Assembly: GCF_051020955.1 (NCBI RefSeq)
Contig: NC_135014.1
Location: 23,288,721 to 23,352,720 of the forward strand
Direction: 5' to 3'
Length of the DNA: 64,000 bases
Origin: Megalopta genalis
Lineage: Eukaryota > Arthropoda > Insecta > Hymenoptera > Halictidae
Part shown: one piece after another, positions 33,173 through 46,159 of the stretch
Layout: each line of letters starts with the position of its first letter
Numbering within the stretch: position 1 is the first letter of the stretch
Translations under genes and position numbers: made by a program
Notes under the pieces: generated by a model
The model's input: only the letters and a program-made list of their open reading frames with translations
Database searches by the model: none
What the model was told of the DNA's origin: nothing

Positions 33173-35597
33173 CATACTAATTGTTGCTATTTATACCAGA
33201 AAGAATTTTCTAGTTATGTCAAGGTTTTTATGAAATGACATCTCGAAATTTGTATTGCTGAATTACAGTAAGTAATTTCCAAATTTCCAGAAACTCCGAA
33301 TAAATTCAACCCTGGAGCATTCGTCGTCGAATCGTTTCAGCATTTCTGAAATGAATACCCTGAAGAAATGCAAACCAGGAGCATCGTTGAATTTTCCTCG
33401 AATGAAGGTATCTCTCGCCTAATACGAATGCAGAAAATAAATTATGGTTCAGGCTCGTGGAGGCTGGGGGTAGTTTCGGGCTGTCGGGTCCATACGCGAT
33501 CAGATTCACCGATCGTTCGGTCCGGTTGATCGGCTCGTCGAATTTCGAAGGAGGGCTGGAACCAATAAAAATGCCCGGCATTCCCCGGTTCAGTGGGAGT
33601 CCAGCACGCGTTCTCCTCCGCCTCGTTCCACCCTCTTTCCACCCTCTCCCATCCCCGCAGCTTCCTCGGCCGGAGCAGCGTCGGTATCCTCTCCTTGTAC
33701 TTTCTCGAAGCCCATCAAAGACTAACCAAATATTTGCCGAGGTCTTCGACCACCCTTCCCCAGAGCGGGTGCCGTCCACCGCGACCCCTTCGCCCCCTCC
33801 ACCCCTTTAAACGTAACCCTGTGACCCGTCCGTGGCTTTGTATCGGGTTTGAGACTATCGCGACCGCAGGCCGCTGGGGTTGACACTGTGTCATCACGGA
33901 TTCTTTAATTTCTGTAATTGCGCGCGGGCGGGGCTGATAACAGCAAGAAGCCGCCAAGGGTGGTTCCTCGAGCTTTTTTAGGGAGTCCTTTTTCTTCCTC
34001 GGTCCGAGGGGACAAGGTCCGGGTCAAACAGTTTGATACTTTTCATTACGGAGGGCTGGGCTCCTCTTTGAAATTCCGATTGTTTCCAGCGTTCCCAGGT
34101 TTCGCGATTGTGTCCCTTAGGGGTTGCACAGCGTTTCCATTCGAAGCGCCAGCCAGACAAAATTATTTCTTATAGTTACTGAAACGAAGTGTGATTTAAA
34201 AGATACTTCATTTCGATTTACCGAGTATTTTTTAACCGTTTGTTTCGCGGTAATTTTGTTCCAAACAAAAGAACTGTTCTGTGTTAATAATGAAATAGAA
34301 TATCTTTCTATAATTTGTTTTTTTTGTTCCGTAGTGCTCTTTTCCACGATTAATCCGTTCTGTCTTTTTTATGAACTCCGCGAAACATAATAAACAAAGA
34401 TGAATAGAAAAATAATTATTGAATGTTCAAATCCCTTTGCGACTTCTTTGGACACCCTGTATGTTCTAATTTCGTTAGTGCGATAAATAACTGGATGAAG
34501 ATTTTAGGATATGTTCTTTGAACATCGAAGAATATATATGAAAAATTACAAGTTCGCAGGTGTAATAATATTTCTTTTAAAAATTGTTTTTGCAAGGGGT
34601 AGCTTCGCAAAGAGTCGCCCTTTTCTCGAAGCTCTCAGAATAGGGGCCTTTCAAGGAATTTTTCCTTGATGTAAAAATATATTAAATAACTTGAATCTTT
34701 TTGCAACATTTTTGTCACCGTTTCGACATAGTGTGCACATAATTTCGCTTTGAAAAAGGTCAGTAGATTCGGAGCAACAGGGTTGTTCGAACGCAAGTTC
34801 AAATCATTTCGATTTTAGAAGAGGATTGATGGCAACTGCTATCGTTATTAAAATCGATCGATGGTCACGGAGGTCGCGGGACGGCGAATGGCATCGAAAG
34901 AAATCGAAAGTCGCGATCCGATTTCTTCGCGTTGGATTCCACCGGTCGCATCTTCCTTTCTTCCAGGCAGTGGCTCGCACGTCATGAATATTCATGCGGT
35001 TCAGACTTATGCAGAACGTCTGTCCGGCTAGGTGATATAGAAGGGTGCTGAAGAAACAGAGAGAAAGAGAGAGAGAGAGAGAGATCGTCTTCTAGCTCGA
35101 TCTCGCTCGTCTTTTTCCCCGATCACAGTAGTTTCTTGTTCCACGATCGATTCCTCGTATTTCTACCCCTCTCTGCCTTCCAACCCTCTCCTGCTCCACA
35201 CCAGTCTCCTCGCGACAGCTACGAGTGCGCGTTCCTACGGGGCCTTTAATTAACAAGGAATCAATCAATGGCGGTCTTCATGGAATTCCGAAGAAAAGAG
35301 AGCGCAGCCCCAGATCGAACGGCACGGCGATCGAGTCGTGGGAGGAAGACGGTTCGGTTCCAGTTTGTTTGACTCGCGAGTGCTCCGCCAATGCGAGAAC
35401 ACCGGCATGGGAATTTTAGAGGAGGATCTCGGAGAGAGTAAAGTTTCAGAATATAGACAGAGTCTACTTGATTCAGGGAACTTAAATTGTCTTTGCTCGT
35501 AATTGTTCTACGGACGAAAATAATTCTCGTCTCGAGCGAACCTTTCCGAACGCTGTGGTGCACACATCTTGCATTTTTCCTGCTTCGAATTTTGTTA
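33173..35597. other. Gene-free; GC-rich patches at 33440-34140 and 34800-35420
   Basis: Overlapping frames on both strands have no recognised product. A (GA)n tract lies at 35057-35085. TTTGGACACCCTGTATG at 34448 is a transposon-end-like motif. Confidence 0.45.
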
Positions 35598-35890
35598 TGA
35601 ATGTTGTAAAAATGTAAAATTCATTTTGATTGGAGGAACACATTTTATAGGTGTTGTTTATAATAATATTTCTACTTGCAACGAACGTTTATTAAATAAT
35701 ACGAAAGTTCAGAAGATTTTTTGATGAATATTATAAAAACAAATAATCGATTTTGAATGGTGGAAGAAATTTTATAGGTGTTGTTTATAATAATATTTTT
35801 ACTTGCAATGGATGTTTATTAAATAATACGGAGATTCGGAGAATATTTTTATGAGTATTATAAAAATGAGAAATCTATTTTTAATGAGTT
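35598..35890. repeat. 127-bp tandem duplication, about 2.3 copies
   Basis: TTTTATAGGTGTTGTTTATA at 35643 and 35770. The shared unit continues through ATAATATTT(C/T)TACTTGCAA, GTTTATTAAATAATACG and GAATATTATAAAAA. Confidence 0.8.
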
Positions 35891-37074
35891 ATTTAATTAA
35901 TGTTGCGTGTAGTTATTCTAATGTATGATTCCGCACACGTCTTTATTAGAACAAATGCAATTCAAGAACATTCATTTTAATCATTCTAACAGATTAACAA
36001 TAACCAATTAACATTTCAAAATGCTTTAAATATCTTTACTATTTCAAATTACAACTTCTCAATTTTGCCGTGAACGCAAAAAATCCGGCCAGAATCGCTT
36101 TAGCGCTTTAAAGCGCCCCGTTTCCCTTCAGGAGACAATAGTATCTTCTAAGAACCCTGTGTATAAGATCGTTGTCATTCATGGTAGACGCGGCGAAAAG
36201 CGATCGAGGGTATCGGGAAGCGCGAAAAACGCGATCCTTCTTCGAATCTGGCTACCGGTTCCCGGTGAAACGTGCGAACGATTAAATGCGCAGCATCCCG
36301 ACGTTTCACTTCTTCATAATCGGCCGAAGAAAATCGTTTCTGGCTTCCTCCCGATTTTTTTGCTGTTGGTGCCTCTCGCCGGCCGAGAGCCATCGTCGCG
36401 ACGCATTAGCCGCAATTAATATACAGGCCGTGATTTCCAGCCGCTACTTAGAGGCCGCATTAGATTTCATAACGACGCGCGTCGATTAAATCTCGTTCTC
36501 TCTCCTCCCGGTTCGTTTCTCCGTCTGTTCGACGGGGGCACCGGTCGTCGGCATTGTTCCCCTTCGTGGAATTATTATCGCCAGGGTAATATCGTTTTTA
36601 GCGGATTCGCGGCCGGATCGGATCGGATCGGATCGGCTCGCTCGTTAAGAAAACGAAGAAACTGAGACCGGAGACAGGGACGAGAGCGGAGATCGCTCGC
36701 ATTTCTCCTCGTACGACTGTCGGAATCTCAACGTATATATGCGTCACTCGTTCGATCCAGTTGCTAATAAATGCGCGGATTAACATTCAAATTTCGCGGC
36801 CGTGAGGCGACTCGATGATCGCGATATTCTCGCGGCGCTCTTTCTTTTGCGCTTCCACATGAATTCTTCTTCTTGTCATTGTCTTCGCCGATGCGCCGAT
36901 ATGCCGACTTATTTTAGTTATGATTATTCGATTTGCTATTTATTATTTAGCACTGTTTATTTTATTAGAATTTGTCTGAGCTTCCTTAAGATTTTTCAGG
37001 AATTTTTACGGGGTAGTTTCGACCCCCGATGGTTGATTTTTCTTACGATTTTAGCCGAATTTTGTGGGTGAGTG
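35891..37074. other. GC-rich patch, no gene recognised
   Basis: Frames at 36159-36489 and others are unrecognised. A (GGATC)n tract of about 24 bp is at 36614-36637. Confidence 0.45.
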
Positions 37075-37440
37075 TTCTAAGGGTGGCTTTGATACTGAAA
37101 GTCGTATTTAGATTAGATACTATTAATTATTTGCAATTTAGGAAGTAATTTTAGGAAGCCATAAGACCGTGTTCGGAGGGTATTTTCAACCCCGACAATC
37201 GTTTCCAGCTTAGGTTTCAACAACCGTAATTTGTAAAAATTATAACAATCTGTTTCAAGGGTAGTCGAAACCATGAAAATCGTTTCCAGCTTTGGTTCCA
37301 ACAAATGCGATTCTAAACGTATTCTAAGGGTAATTCTGACCATGAAAATCGTGTTCAGCTCTGGTCGTAACCGCAGCAATTCTAGAAAGCAATGAGAACA
37401 TGTTCCAGGGGTAGTTTCGCGTCTGTAAATTGTGTTCAGC
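37075..37440. repeat. 70-80-bp degenerate tandem array, about 4-5 copies
   Basis: ATGAAAATCGTTTCCAGCTT-type cores at about 37190, 37272, 37341 and 37424 alternate with TTCTAAGGGTAGTTTCGAC and CAACAACCGYAATTC. Confidence 0.7.
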
Positions 37441-39008
37441 GTTTGGCATCTTTTTTCAAACGCGTCTCTCTAGTGGCGCTTCACAAAATCATCTTTTTAA
37501 CCGTGTTTTCAATAACCCCAATCATGTAATTTTTTCCGAACCTGTTCTAAGGGCGCTATCGGCCTTCGAAATCCTGCTCTTCTGCAAACAACACACTATT
37601 TAACAGCGCGGTTAAAGAGCCAAGAAACCGGCTCGGACAGCGGCGTATAAATAGAAATAATTTGCAGCGCTCCTTAAAACTCACCGACGATTAACAGAAT
37701 CACATATATATATCCCTTAATTAACGGCGGAGCTCTTCGAACTTGATTCTGAAACGACGGAACAAAAACGCGAGGTTCTTAATTGAACAGTCGCCGCGGG
37801 CAATTAGAAATATAATCCGCCTTCGACACACGTTTCAACGACCGAATAAGTGTACCGCGAATTCCATAAATCGCATGCCATGGTACACCGTGAACGATTG
37901 TTTCCCGATCGCCGGTCTAACCGCGACAACTGCCGCCGGAGACACGCCGAGACAGATACAGCTAGATAGACGGGGAGGAACAGGGATGGAGACAGTCTTA
38001 GAGAGAGGAAGAGTGAGAGAGAGGGAAAGAGAGGGAGAGTACAAATTTTTCAGCGTCGTGTTTATCTCCTTTCTCATCATTAAATTCACCGTATTTTACG
38101 TAACGTGGGAATCAAACGGAACAATGCCGCTGTACCAAGCGTTCCGCTGGTACAGAATCGATCGGTGAATTATTCATTCGCCGCGAACGGCTCGTCACCG
38201 TGCTCTCTATTTAATTACCGATGCAGAGGAAAGCGTTGCGCAAAACGGGAAAAATGCCGGCGGATCCCCGGCGCGCTAATCTCCGGCGATCGATCGCGGA
38301 AAATTCTTTCGCGTCGTTTACACTCGTTAACCTTTCCGTTTCGGACACTTATTACCCCCCTCCCGTCCTTCCAGCATCTCTAATTGAATTCCTCATGAAT
38401 ACCGCGACAGCCAACCCGAGACATAACCCGAAGTATTTGTGTTTCGTTGTTTTTGCACGGGCTGCCATTTTTCATCGTTTCGCCGATTTATTTATTGGCG
38501 CATTGTGTTTCAACGAGTCGCTCTAATTACCAGCACACGGGCTAGGAACTTTCATTCGATCTATCCTGGATGTTCGACGCGAACGCGTCGGCGTCATCGT
38601 CGCGTCGTGGAAACAGTATCTTATGAAGGAATTTGTTCAAATAAATTCCTATTGTTCTATCTTTCCGCGCTCGTTTAACCGGCAGTTTCTGCGTCGTGGT
38701 TCGTTACTACCGTCTCGATTGCGCGATTTATAAAATGTGCGGTCGTTTTCGATTTCTGGTTGCCACTGCACTCTCTATTGTATGCGTTCTCGAATAATTG
38801 CTTTTTATATTTAATTTACATGCAATTAGTTTTTGTCACGAATGCTGCGTAAGATCCGCAGTGTATTCGTCCGGGAACAATACGCAAAAAGCGCCGGCGA
38901 ATTGCAGCATAAGTTTTCTTACTAGATGAGACATTTTATGACAAAATGCGAGACAATGTTTTGATAATTAATTCTATGCTTAATTTTTCGCGTCGGATCG
39001 AACATTCC
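37441..39008. other. GC-rich patch, no gene recognised
   Basis: Includes an imperfect (GA)n tract at 38003-38038 and several unrecognised frames. Confidence 0.45.
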
Positions 39009-39284
39009 ATTATAAAATACATGAAAAAATTCGTCGAAGAATGAATATTTTTCTGTTGCAAATGGACCATAAATAATTGCATTTCTATCTCACTAATTCT
39101 ATTGTAAAATATACGGAAAAATTCGTCGATGAATGAATATTTTTCTGTTGCAAATGGACCATAAATAATTGCATTTCTATCTCACTAATTCTATTGTAAA
39201 ATATACGGAAAAATTCGTCGAAGAATGAATGTTTTTCTATCGCAAATGAAACGTAAATAATTGCATTTCTGTCTCACTAACCAA
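39009..39284. repeat. 92-bp tandem repeat, 3 copies
   Basis: ATT(A/G)TAAAATA starts at 39009, 39101 and 39193. Copies 1 and 2 differ at only a few positions, mostly at their left end. Copy 3 is a little more diverged. Confidence 0.93.
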
Positions 39285-39827
39285 ATTATTTGTTGATTGC
39301 AGATGGCAAACGCAGACGGCGAGCGCGTTAAGCGGCCGGAGAGGAGGAAAAGAAGTAAAAGGAAGACAAGAAGCGAAGGATCTTCATCCGGTAGCGTATC
39401 CCAAGTCCATCCATCGAACGAAAGTGTACTTCTCCCGTCTGGAGGCGCGGCATATCGCTTTTCCTCTCGCAAAACTCGTAATGAGGGACCTCGTCCCTCC
39501 TCCTCCGCTTCCTTCATCCTTCGATTTCTCCCTCGGAGCCGCGTCTGCCCGTTCTTTTGTACGCCCTCTCCTCCTCTTCCCTCCGTCGAGAGTTTGTGGA
39601 AGTGCTCGGGATTCGCGACAGAGGGTCCGTTAATGAGCAAATATAGGGTGTCCATTAAGTCGCCGGCAATCCTCGCATCGCAGACCTCGAGCCGGCAGTT
39701 TCCCGCTAGCCTGCCATCGATCGTCCGGAATCTTTTACATCCGACGCTCTGTTTCTCATCTTTTCGTTGCGATTCTTCGACGTTCGTTGCTCAGAAATTT
39801 TGCTAGATTCGTCGAATTCATCGAATC
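39285..39827. other. GC-rich patch with a 169-codon frame, not called
   Basis: An acceptor-like GTTGATTGCAG at 39291-39301 precedes a plus frame running from 39297 to 39806. Its translation is Arg/Ser-rich with no domain, and the other strand is open too. ATAGGGTGTCCATTAAGTC at 39643 resembles a DNA-transposon end. Confidence 0.35.
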
Positions 39828-40015
39828 CCCTGGATTGCGGATTTTTAGACACGATAGAAATTGTCTGCACTTGTTGCAAGATACAGAAGTTATGTGGACA
39901 TTTCTTTCGTGAATTATTTTAATGTGTTGAAAATTATGCAATTGTATTTTCAAATTGTTTAAATGGTTTTATTCGCTTTCGTCACAACTGCTTAAAATCT
40001 TCAGTCTAATTATTT
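39828..40015 (-). mobile_element. MITE-like copy, family A, reversed
   Basis: TGGATTGCGGATTTTTAGAC with AGAAATTGTCTGCACTTGTT at the left, and AACTGCTTAAAATCTTCAGT/CTAATTATT at the right. About 188 bp. Confidence 0.6.
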
Positions 40016-40054
40016 GGTGGTCGATGATTGAATGACGCTGTTGTCCCGATGTCC

Positions 40055-40575
40055 AACCTTTTGCAATTCATAACGACCCTTTGTCATTCCTAATAACATT
40101 TTTGCAATTTCTAGCAATCTTGCAATCTCTAGCAACCATTTGTAATTCTAAGGAAATGTTTGCAATTTTGTGCAATCTGTTGCCATTTTCAGCAACTGTT
40201 TACAATTTTTGAGCAATTTGTTGCCATTTTCAGCATTTGTTTGCAGTTTTTAACAATTTGTCGCCATTTTCAGCAACTGTTTGCAATTTTAAACAATTCT
40301 TTCTTATTTTCTAGCAACATTTTCCAATCTCTAACATTTTTTGGCAAATGCCTTACGACTCTGCAATTTCTAACAATATTTTTGCAATATTTAGCAACCT
40401 TTTGCAATTTCTAACTATTTTATTTATTTTCTAACAATGTTTTGGACTTTTTATCAATGTTTTCCAATTTCTGCTCATTTGCATCTCGTAGCAATCTTTT
40501 ACAATTTCTAACTACCTCTCGGAACTTCTGAGAAACAGATTCCAATTCTCAACGATATTTTGCAATATTTTCTTA
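40055..40575. repeat. 20-21-bp minisatellite, about 25 copies
   Basis: Units read CTGTTTGCAATTTTCAGCAA with variants such as TCTGTTGCCATTTTCAGCAA. A higher-order period of about 40 bp is visible at 40170-40290, where the two variants alternate. Confidence 0.85.
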
Positions 40576-41959
40576 CAAAAAACTGAATTTCATATCGACT
40601 TACGCACTGTTGGATTGGAATACCAATTTCCCATAAAAAGGCCTCTATAAATCCTCCAAATATAAAATGGAAATATCAAGTAAACCAAGTATCAAATCAA
40701 GCACACAGTCTCCAGTAGACTGTCCGATCCCGCGTTACCAATTTTTCTAAAAATCAGCGCACAGTCGAAGATCGACGGATAGTTATTGAGCATCAAGGGG
40801 AACGTTGTAGAGGGCCGTGCGAAATTTTGCAGGTCCCCTGTCCAAGGTGGAAAGCATCTCTTTGACTTTCCGACCGGTGCGGATCCGAACGGATACGATT
40901 CGAGGCGCATTCAATTCGCTAACGAGCGCCGGTGATTAGCCGGCCAGTGTCCAAGGGTTGGAGAAGATACCTTCCCCGTCCACCCTCTCATTACCCGGCG
41001 AGGCCCGATCATTTCACGGAACAGTCGGTCTAAATTAGCCGGCCGGTTTCTGCGCCGAGGCGTTTCCAACGGAACCTGAAAACCCGTCGACCGAATCTCT
41101 TCTCTCCTCTTTCGATCGTGCGTTCAAATTTCTCTCTTCCATGAATCGGCCCATAGAAAACGCTTCCTCCCATAGAGAAGCATCCGGCGTGTCCTCTGTC
41201 TCTTCTTTTTTCGCCCCCGAACTTTTGCTCCTCCTCTGTTGTTCGTTCTCCTTCTCTCTCCGTTGAATCCCGGCTCGGCGAGCGTCGTCAAACGGATCAA
41301 TTAGGGGAACGATGGATAGAAGAGTCGTTTGTTGCCCGACTGACAATTGTTTATTCGAATGGACCGCCGGGATCGGTGTTCCGTGAGTCGGTGAATCGAC
41401 TGGTCTTTAGCTACCTACGGTGCTAACTTCGGTGCTCCTGGCTCCGTCGCCAGGTTCCACGACAGTCGCCTTTCGTGTCCCAGAAAGAGAAGATCGTGTG
41501 TCTTCGGCCACTGTTGTGTAGCTGACTGTCTTCCGCCGGACAGTCGTTGTTGAATGAGAAATTGGGCTAGTTCGTTTAATGGTAGCTGATGTGATTGATT
41601 TCGGTCACGTTTCCTTCCTTGATAATCGGCTAGTCTTGTCGATGCTGCATTGCGTATATTTTTTTCTTTTAAGCATCAGCTTCCGTTACATTAACTGGCG
41701 AAAATAGTTTCTCTTTGATCGATTTCATTTTGCGGAGGATTCATTGATTTACTTAGAATTTCACTTAATTCATCAATTTACTTGTTAGATTACTTAGATA
41801 ATAGATTACTTAACATATTCGTAGATTTTAAGTGAAGCAGTTCTCACTAACTAAGCTTAACAATTGTGATCTATAGGCTCTATTTTCACCATATTGAACA
41901 AATAAATACAATTAGAAATATTAAGTGTTGAAGATTACACAGTAAATACTGATCATCGC
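40576..41959. other. GC-rich patch then AT-rich DNA, no gene recognised
   Basis: 40690-41650 is GC-rich. A minus frame at 41035-41346 is Glu/Arg/Ser-rich with no domain. A short hairpin, GACTGTC...GACAGTC, lies near 41524-41545. Confidence 0.4.
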
Positions 41960-42565
41960 GTTTCCAATAATTATTCAAGAGAAGCAAGCTGAGTCACTTG
42001 TTAAACTATGAAGATAAATATTGGAACTAGACTTAGAACTACGCAGTGCTAGCAATAGGAGTCTGCAGTGTTTGAAAAGATCACGTCTCTAATCACTATT
42101 CAGAAGAATGAAGCTTAGTTTACTTAATCAACTGCAGAGACAAAATATAATAACTAGAGTTAGAACTATGTAGGGCTAACAATGGAGGTCCACAGTGCTT
42201 GAAAAGATCATCTATCATGTCTCTAATCACTATTCAGAAGAATGAAGCTTAGTTTACTTAATCAACTGCAGAGACAAAATATAATAACTAGAACTAGAAG
42301 CATGTAGGGCTAGCAATAGAGGTCCATAGTATTCGAAAAGATCATCTACATGTCTCCAATCTTAATTCACAAGAATCAAGCTTAGTTTACTCGTTGCACT
42401 AAAACAACAAAATACTGGAACTATAATGATGTGAATCTGCAGAATAGAGATCTACATTGCTTTGAAAGCTCGGCTATCATGCCTCCAATCAATATTTAGA
42501 AAAGAACAAACCTAGTTAACTTGTTCAGCTACAAAAGATAAACATGTGGTAGCTAGACTTAGTCT
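41960..42565. repeat. About 131-bp tandem array, 4-5 copies
   Basis: Anchors CAGAAGAATGAAGCTTAGTT at 42101 and 42235, with related starts at 41975, 42368 and 42497 (spacing 126-134). Copies at 42101 and 42235 are nearly identical over TTACTTAATCAACTGCAGAG and following bases; the outer ones are decayed. Confidence 0.85.
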
Positions 42566-43534
42566 ATTATTTATTATATACATATATTATATATTATCTA
42601 TATATTATATATTATCCTGAGAAAAACACAATCTACAATGACTACAGTCATGTCCTTATTGCACAGATAACTGATAACTGCTATTTGACAGATAACTGTC
42701 AAATCAAGAGCAAGAACCGCGTCTGGAACTAAAAGTCTTCAAAACAAGTCTTTCTGCAGCATCAAACTTGCTGAACTGCTATCCAAAATCGTTCACCGAG
42801 CAACCACGCATCGCCCAGAACGAGCAACGATCGCCAAAGTCGCCAGAAAACGAGCAACCAGTGATTACCACCTAGCAGCAAGTTCAAGGCAGCAGAGACG
42901 CTTGTCGAGGAATTAGTCTCGTAAGCCTGGAGCGACAGCGGGCGAACTTGCCAGAGGACGACGAGCACGGGGGTGTACGTAGGGGGTGGGACGGCAGGAA
43001 AGTGTTCGGTAGATTGCTTCTGATAGATAATAAAGAGGGCATTTCTCCGAGGGATTGTAGCGCGACGGTAACAGCGCTACCGGGCCGTGTCTGTTCGCTG
43101 ACAGATATTATAAGTAATTTTGCCGAGGATAGCGAAGGACACAATGGCGGCCGGGCACCTGTCCGCCGGACCGGGACAAGGCGGATGTTACGAGCGTCCA
43201 ACGTGACACCCGTAACTTCTTCCCTCATCTATGCCTCTGCGTCGTACACGTTTGCCCCGGTTTTTTTTATTTCGTCGCGCTATCTTCACCTGGGAAATTC
43301 ACGTATCTTCGTCGGGGACACTTCTCTTCTGGCTGGGTCCATCGAGGACCGAAACTTCTTCACGATCATCCCCTAAAACTTCACGTGGCATCCTTTCTTC
43401 GGGATTTCATCGAATCTTTATTTGGCATACAGCGGAACTTCGTTCTCGTTTTTGTTGCATAAAGTGGTCGAACGAAATTGTGGGTGGACACAATTGGTTG
43501 TGATGCCTCGACCTTGAAATCTATGGTGGTTTTG
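42566..43534. other. Mixed to GC-rich DNA, no gene recognised
   Basis: TCTTTCTGCAG near 42745-42759 looks like an acceptor and is followed by about 50 open plus-strand codons rich in Arg/Ala, ending TAG. Nothing is recognised; the rest is GC-rich without a product. Confidence 0.35.
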
Positions 43535-43640
43535 ATCATGAGAATGATTTTGCAGTTTCGATCATGAGAACGAGTTTGCAGTTTCAATCATGAGAACGAG
43601 TTTGCAGTTTCGAGCATGAGAAAAATGTGGCAGATTTGAT
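43535..43640. repeat. 26-bp minisatellite, 4 copies
   Basis: ATCATGAGAACGAGTTTGCA units at 43535, 43561, 43587 and 43613, followed by GTTTCG/GTTTCA. Confidence 0.92.
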
Positions 43641-43941
43641 CGTGTTGAAAATGTTGCACGGTTTAGAAATGAAATGTAGAAGCAGTGGTTAGAATTCATA
43701 GCAACGCGAATTGCTGTGTACAAGAATAATTGCAAGAATTATTAATAATTGATCGCGAATTTTACGTATATATAGCGAAAACGAGTGAAATACAAATATT
43801 CAGTTATAGAAGAAAAATATTCGATTGAAATAATTAATTATAGAATAGAAATATTCAATTGAAATATTCAATTCTGAAGACGTATGGAGAATTTCATGAT
43901 ATTGTTACACTACCTTCAAGCGAACAGAACTATTGGATAAT

Positions 43942-43975
43942 TTATGACTGGAATATTAAAATATTCCAGTCATAA
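43942..43975. repeat. Perfect palindrome, 34 bp
   Basis: TATGACTGGAATATT, a two-base AA centre, then AATATTCCAGTCATA; the outer T/A pair extends it by one. No mismatch. Could form a hairpin or bind a dimeric protein. Confidence 0.95.
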
Positions 43976-44019
43976 TATTAAAATATATATGAACTACAAG
44001 AATTTATGTTTATCGGATT

Positions 44020-44085
44020 TCCGTTTCTTGCAATCGATCTAGGAGATTTGTATTATGCAGAAGAATTCGCAGACTAATTATTATG
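44020..44085 (+). mobile_element. Family A right-end fragment
   Basis: TTTCTTGCAATCGATCTAGG, then TATTATGCAGAAGAATTCGC followed by AGACTAATTATTATG, fits the family right end. The left end was not found. Confidence 0.45.
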
Positions 44086-45234
44086 TACATGTACACATTA
44101 TTATAAATATTATCAAACACAGCTTTAGTATACAACGGTGCATATTTTAATATCCATTAATCAGCTTCAAATGCACATCTGCAATTTAGTGTGTGCTAAA
44201 TTTTCCACTTACAGCGTCCAAAAACATAGTATAATTACACAACGAAACCCTAAAATATAAATTACCAATAACAGTATCAATTCTGTCACGATTAACAAAG
44301 ATAAATAATCGTAGATCCTACTGAGACTACCATCCACGCAACCACAATCGAATAAAAATTTAATTCCGTTAAAAACAGAGTGTCGTTTCGCCCCGAAAAT
44401 CGACATCTACCCCATGTAAAACTGAAGAGGCAATTCCTCTCTCGCAACAGCACTGACGGCAGTGTCAGAGTTTCGAAACCTAAGGGATCGGATCAGCGGC
44501 GGGGGTGGCCCGGAAGGGGAGCTAGCGTAGAGGGCGGTTGGACTGCTGGCGAACGCTGATAACGCGAGCCTGTCGGCTGTTATGTCTTGGAAGAGTCCCG
44601 TTTTCGGTGGAAACCAGAGGGAACCGGAGAAGGGAGCGCCGGGGGTGGTTTAATTAAAAGAAACCTCCTCTCGTTCGACGCCGAGAGATCGCTCGAACTC
44701 GAGTTAACTCCGGGGGTTGCGACCTTTATGACGGGTCCCACCCCTTGGTCGGTGCCCGGCATACATCTGCGCTAGCGAGATACGCCTAATGGTCCGGCCA
44801 GATTATTAAGCAGTGCGGAATTACCCGGACTGTTAGCGACCATTATGACACCTCCCTCTCGGATCCATTGATCGCGCGATTTCGAGTGTCGTGATCAAGG
44901 GACCATTTAGATCTTTGGTCTTTGGAACATGTCGGATGACTGTGGGGATTGCCATGAGTGGCCTGGGGATTTCACGGATTTGTGGTAAAAATCTCCAGGC
45001 TGCGAAGTAGTGCAATGAATTAAAGAATTGAAGATTTTTTCATTATTAGACTAGGGATGAGTATGGACTATAAAAATCGTTATTTATTGCAAAATGCAGG
45101 AGCTAGATGGAGGTTTATTTCTTTTTCTGTAAATCTTAATGAATTCAAATAATATAGCAGTGGTCCTGAATTTTTGAAATGTCTTTATAGTGTTGCATTT
45201 GATCTGTTCATTATTATCATAAATGCATAATACG
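44086..45234. other. AT-rich then GC-rich DNA, no gene recognised
   Basis: A 65-codon minus frame at 44209-44406 (MSIFGAKRHSVFNG start) has a hydrophobic C-terminal half that could be one membrane helix. Nothing known is recognised. 44440-44980 is GC-rich. Confidence 0.35.
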
Positions 45235-45640
45235 TGTAATTGGTGCGACATCAATATTGTGCCTATGAAAAATGTCCAAGCATTTCAGAGGCTTTTGGAC
45301 TTATCGAAACTTCTTTGCATCTATCTGTGACTCTCTTAATCGTTTGGAGAAAAATACGAATCTTATAATTTGTGTAAGAAATTCTAGATTGTATGCACTT
45401 TATGCATTTTATGTATTTATGGAAAATGTCAAAGCACTTTAGCAGCTCCTGGATTCGTCAAAATTTTACTGCATGACAATTCTTTAAATCGTTTGAAGAA
45501 GATATTACAATTATCAGAAGTCATTCTAGATTGTATGCACTTTATGCACTTTATGCACTTTATGAAAATCGTCGAACCAACTCAGAAGCTTCATCGAAAT
45601 TTCGTTGTACCTGCTCGTGATTTCTCTGAATTGTTCGGAG
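45235..45640. repeat. About 150-bp tandem array, 3 copies, with nested 10-bp repeat
   Basis: Anchors AAATGTCCAAGCATTTCAGA (45269), AAATGTCAAAGCACTTTAGC (45424) and AAATCGTCGAACCAACTCAG (45565). The junction carries TGCACTTTAT repeated two to three times (45395-45565), increasing in the last copy. Confidence 0.75.
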
Positions 45641-46159
45641 TGGAACGGGTGGAAATGCGAGCGGCGTCGAACGTAACGAGTTAATTTTCTGATAGTTCGT
45701 TCACGCTAACACGGGAAGGGGACCGGGCACGGTTCACGTGCTCCGCCGGCTTTATAAGCGGGCCTGTATCGCGGCTCATTAGGCAAATGGGCTTTAAAGT
45801 GGCCGATAAAAATCACCCTTGCGCGACGCTCATCCCCTTCGCCGTAGGTATTAGTATAAAGGGTTAGCAGCGGCCCCCTTATGAATTACAATGCGTTTCA
45901 CGGCTGCTGACTCCGGTAACAGGTAGATGGGCAATTCTGGGTCGAGACGTAATGGTACGTCAGGTGTTGGCGCGCGCATCTTTGCCTTCGGGAAGGCCTT
46001 TAGTGCCTAAACTCGGAAATGAATTTATTTCATTCCTCTATTCTCCGACTGCGATTTATACGAATGTTTCTTCGCTCCTGACTCGAATAATAGCAGACTG
46101 CTGGTTCTATGCATTTATAATAAAATACACTGGGCGAATTATCAAACAATGATCTTAAT
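45641..46159. other. GC-rich patch, plus family A left end at 46095
   Basis: No recognised product. GCAGACTGCTGGTTCTATGC at 46093 followed by ATTTATAATAAAATACACTG is a family A left end without a clear right end. Confidence 0.4.
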
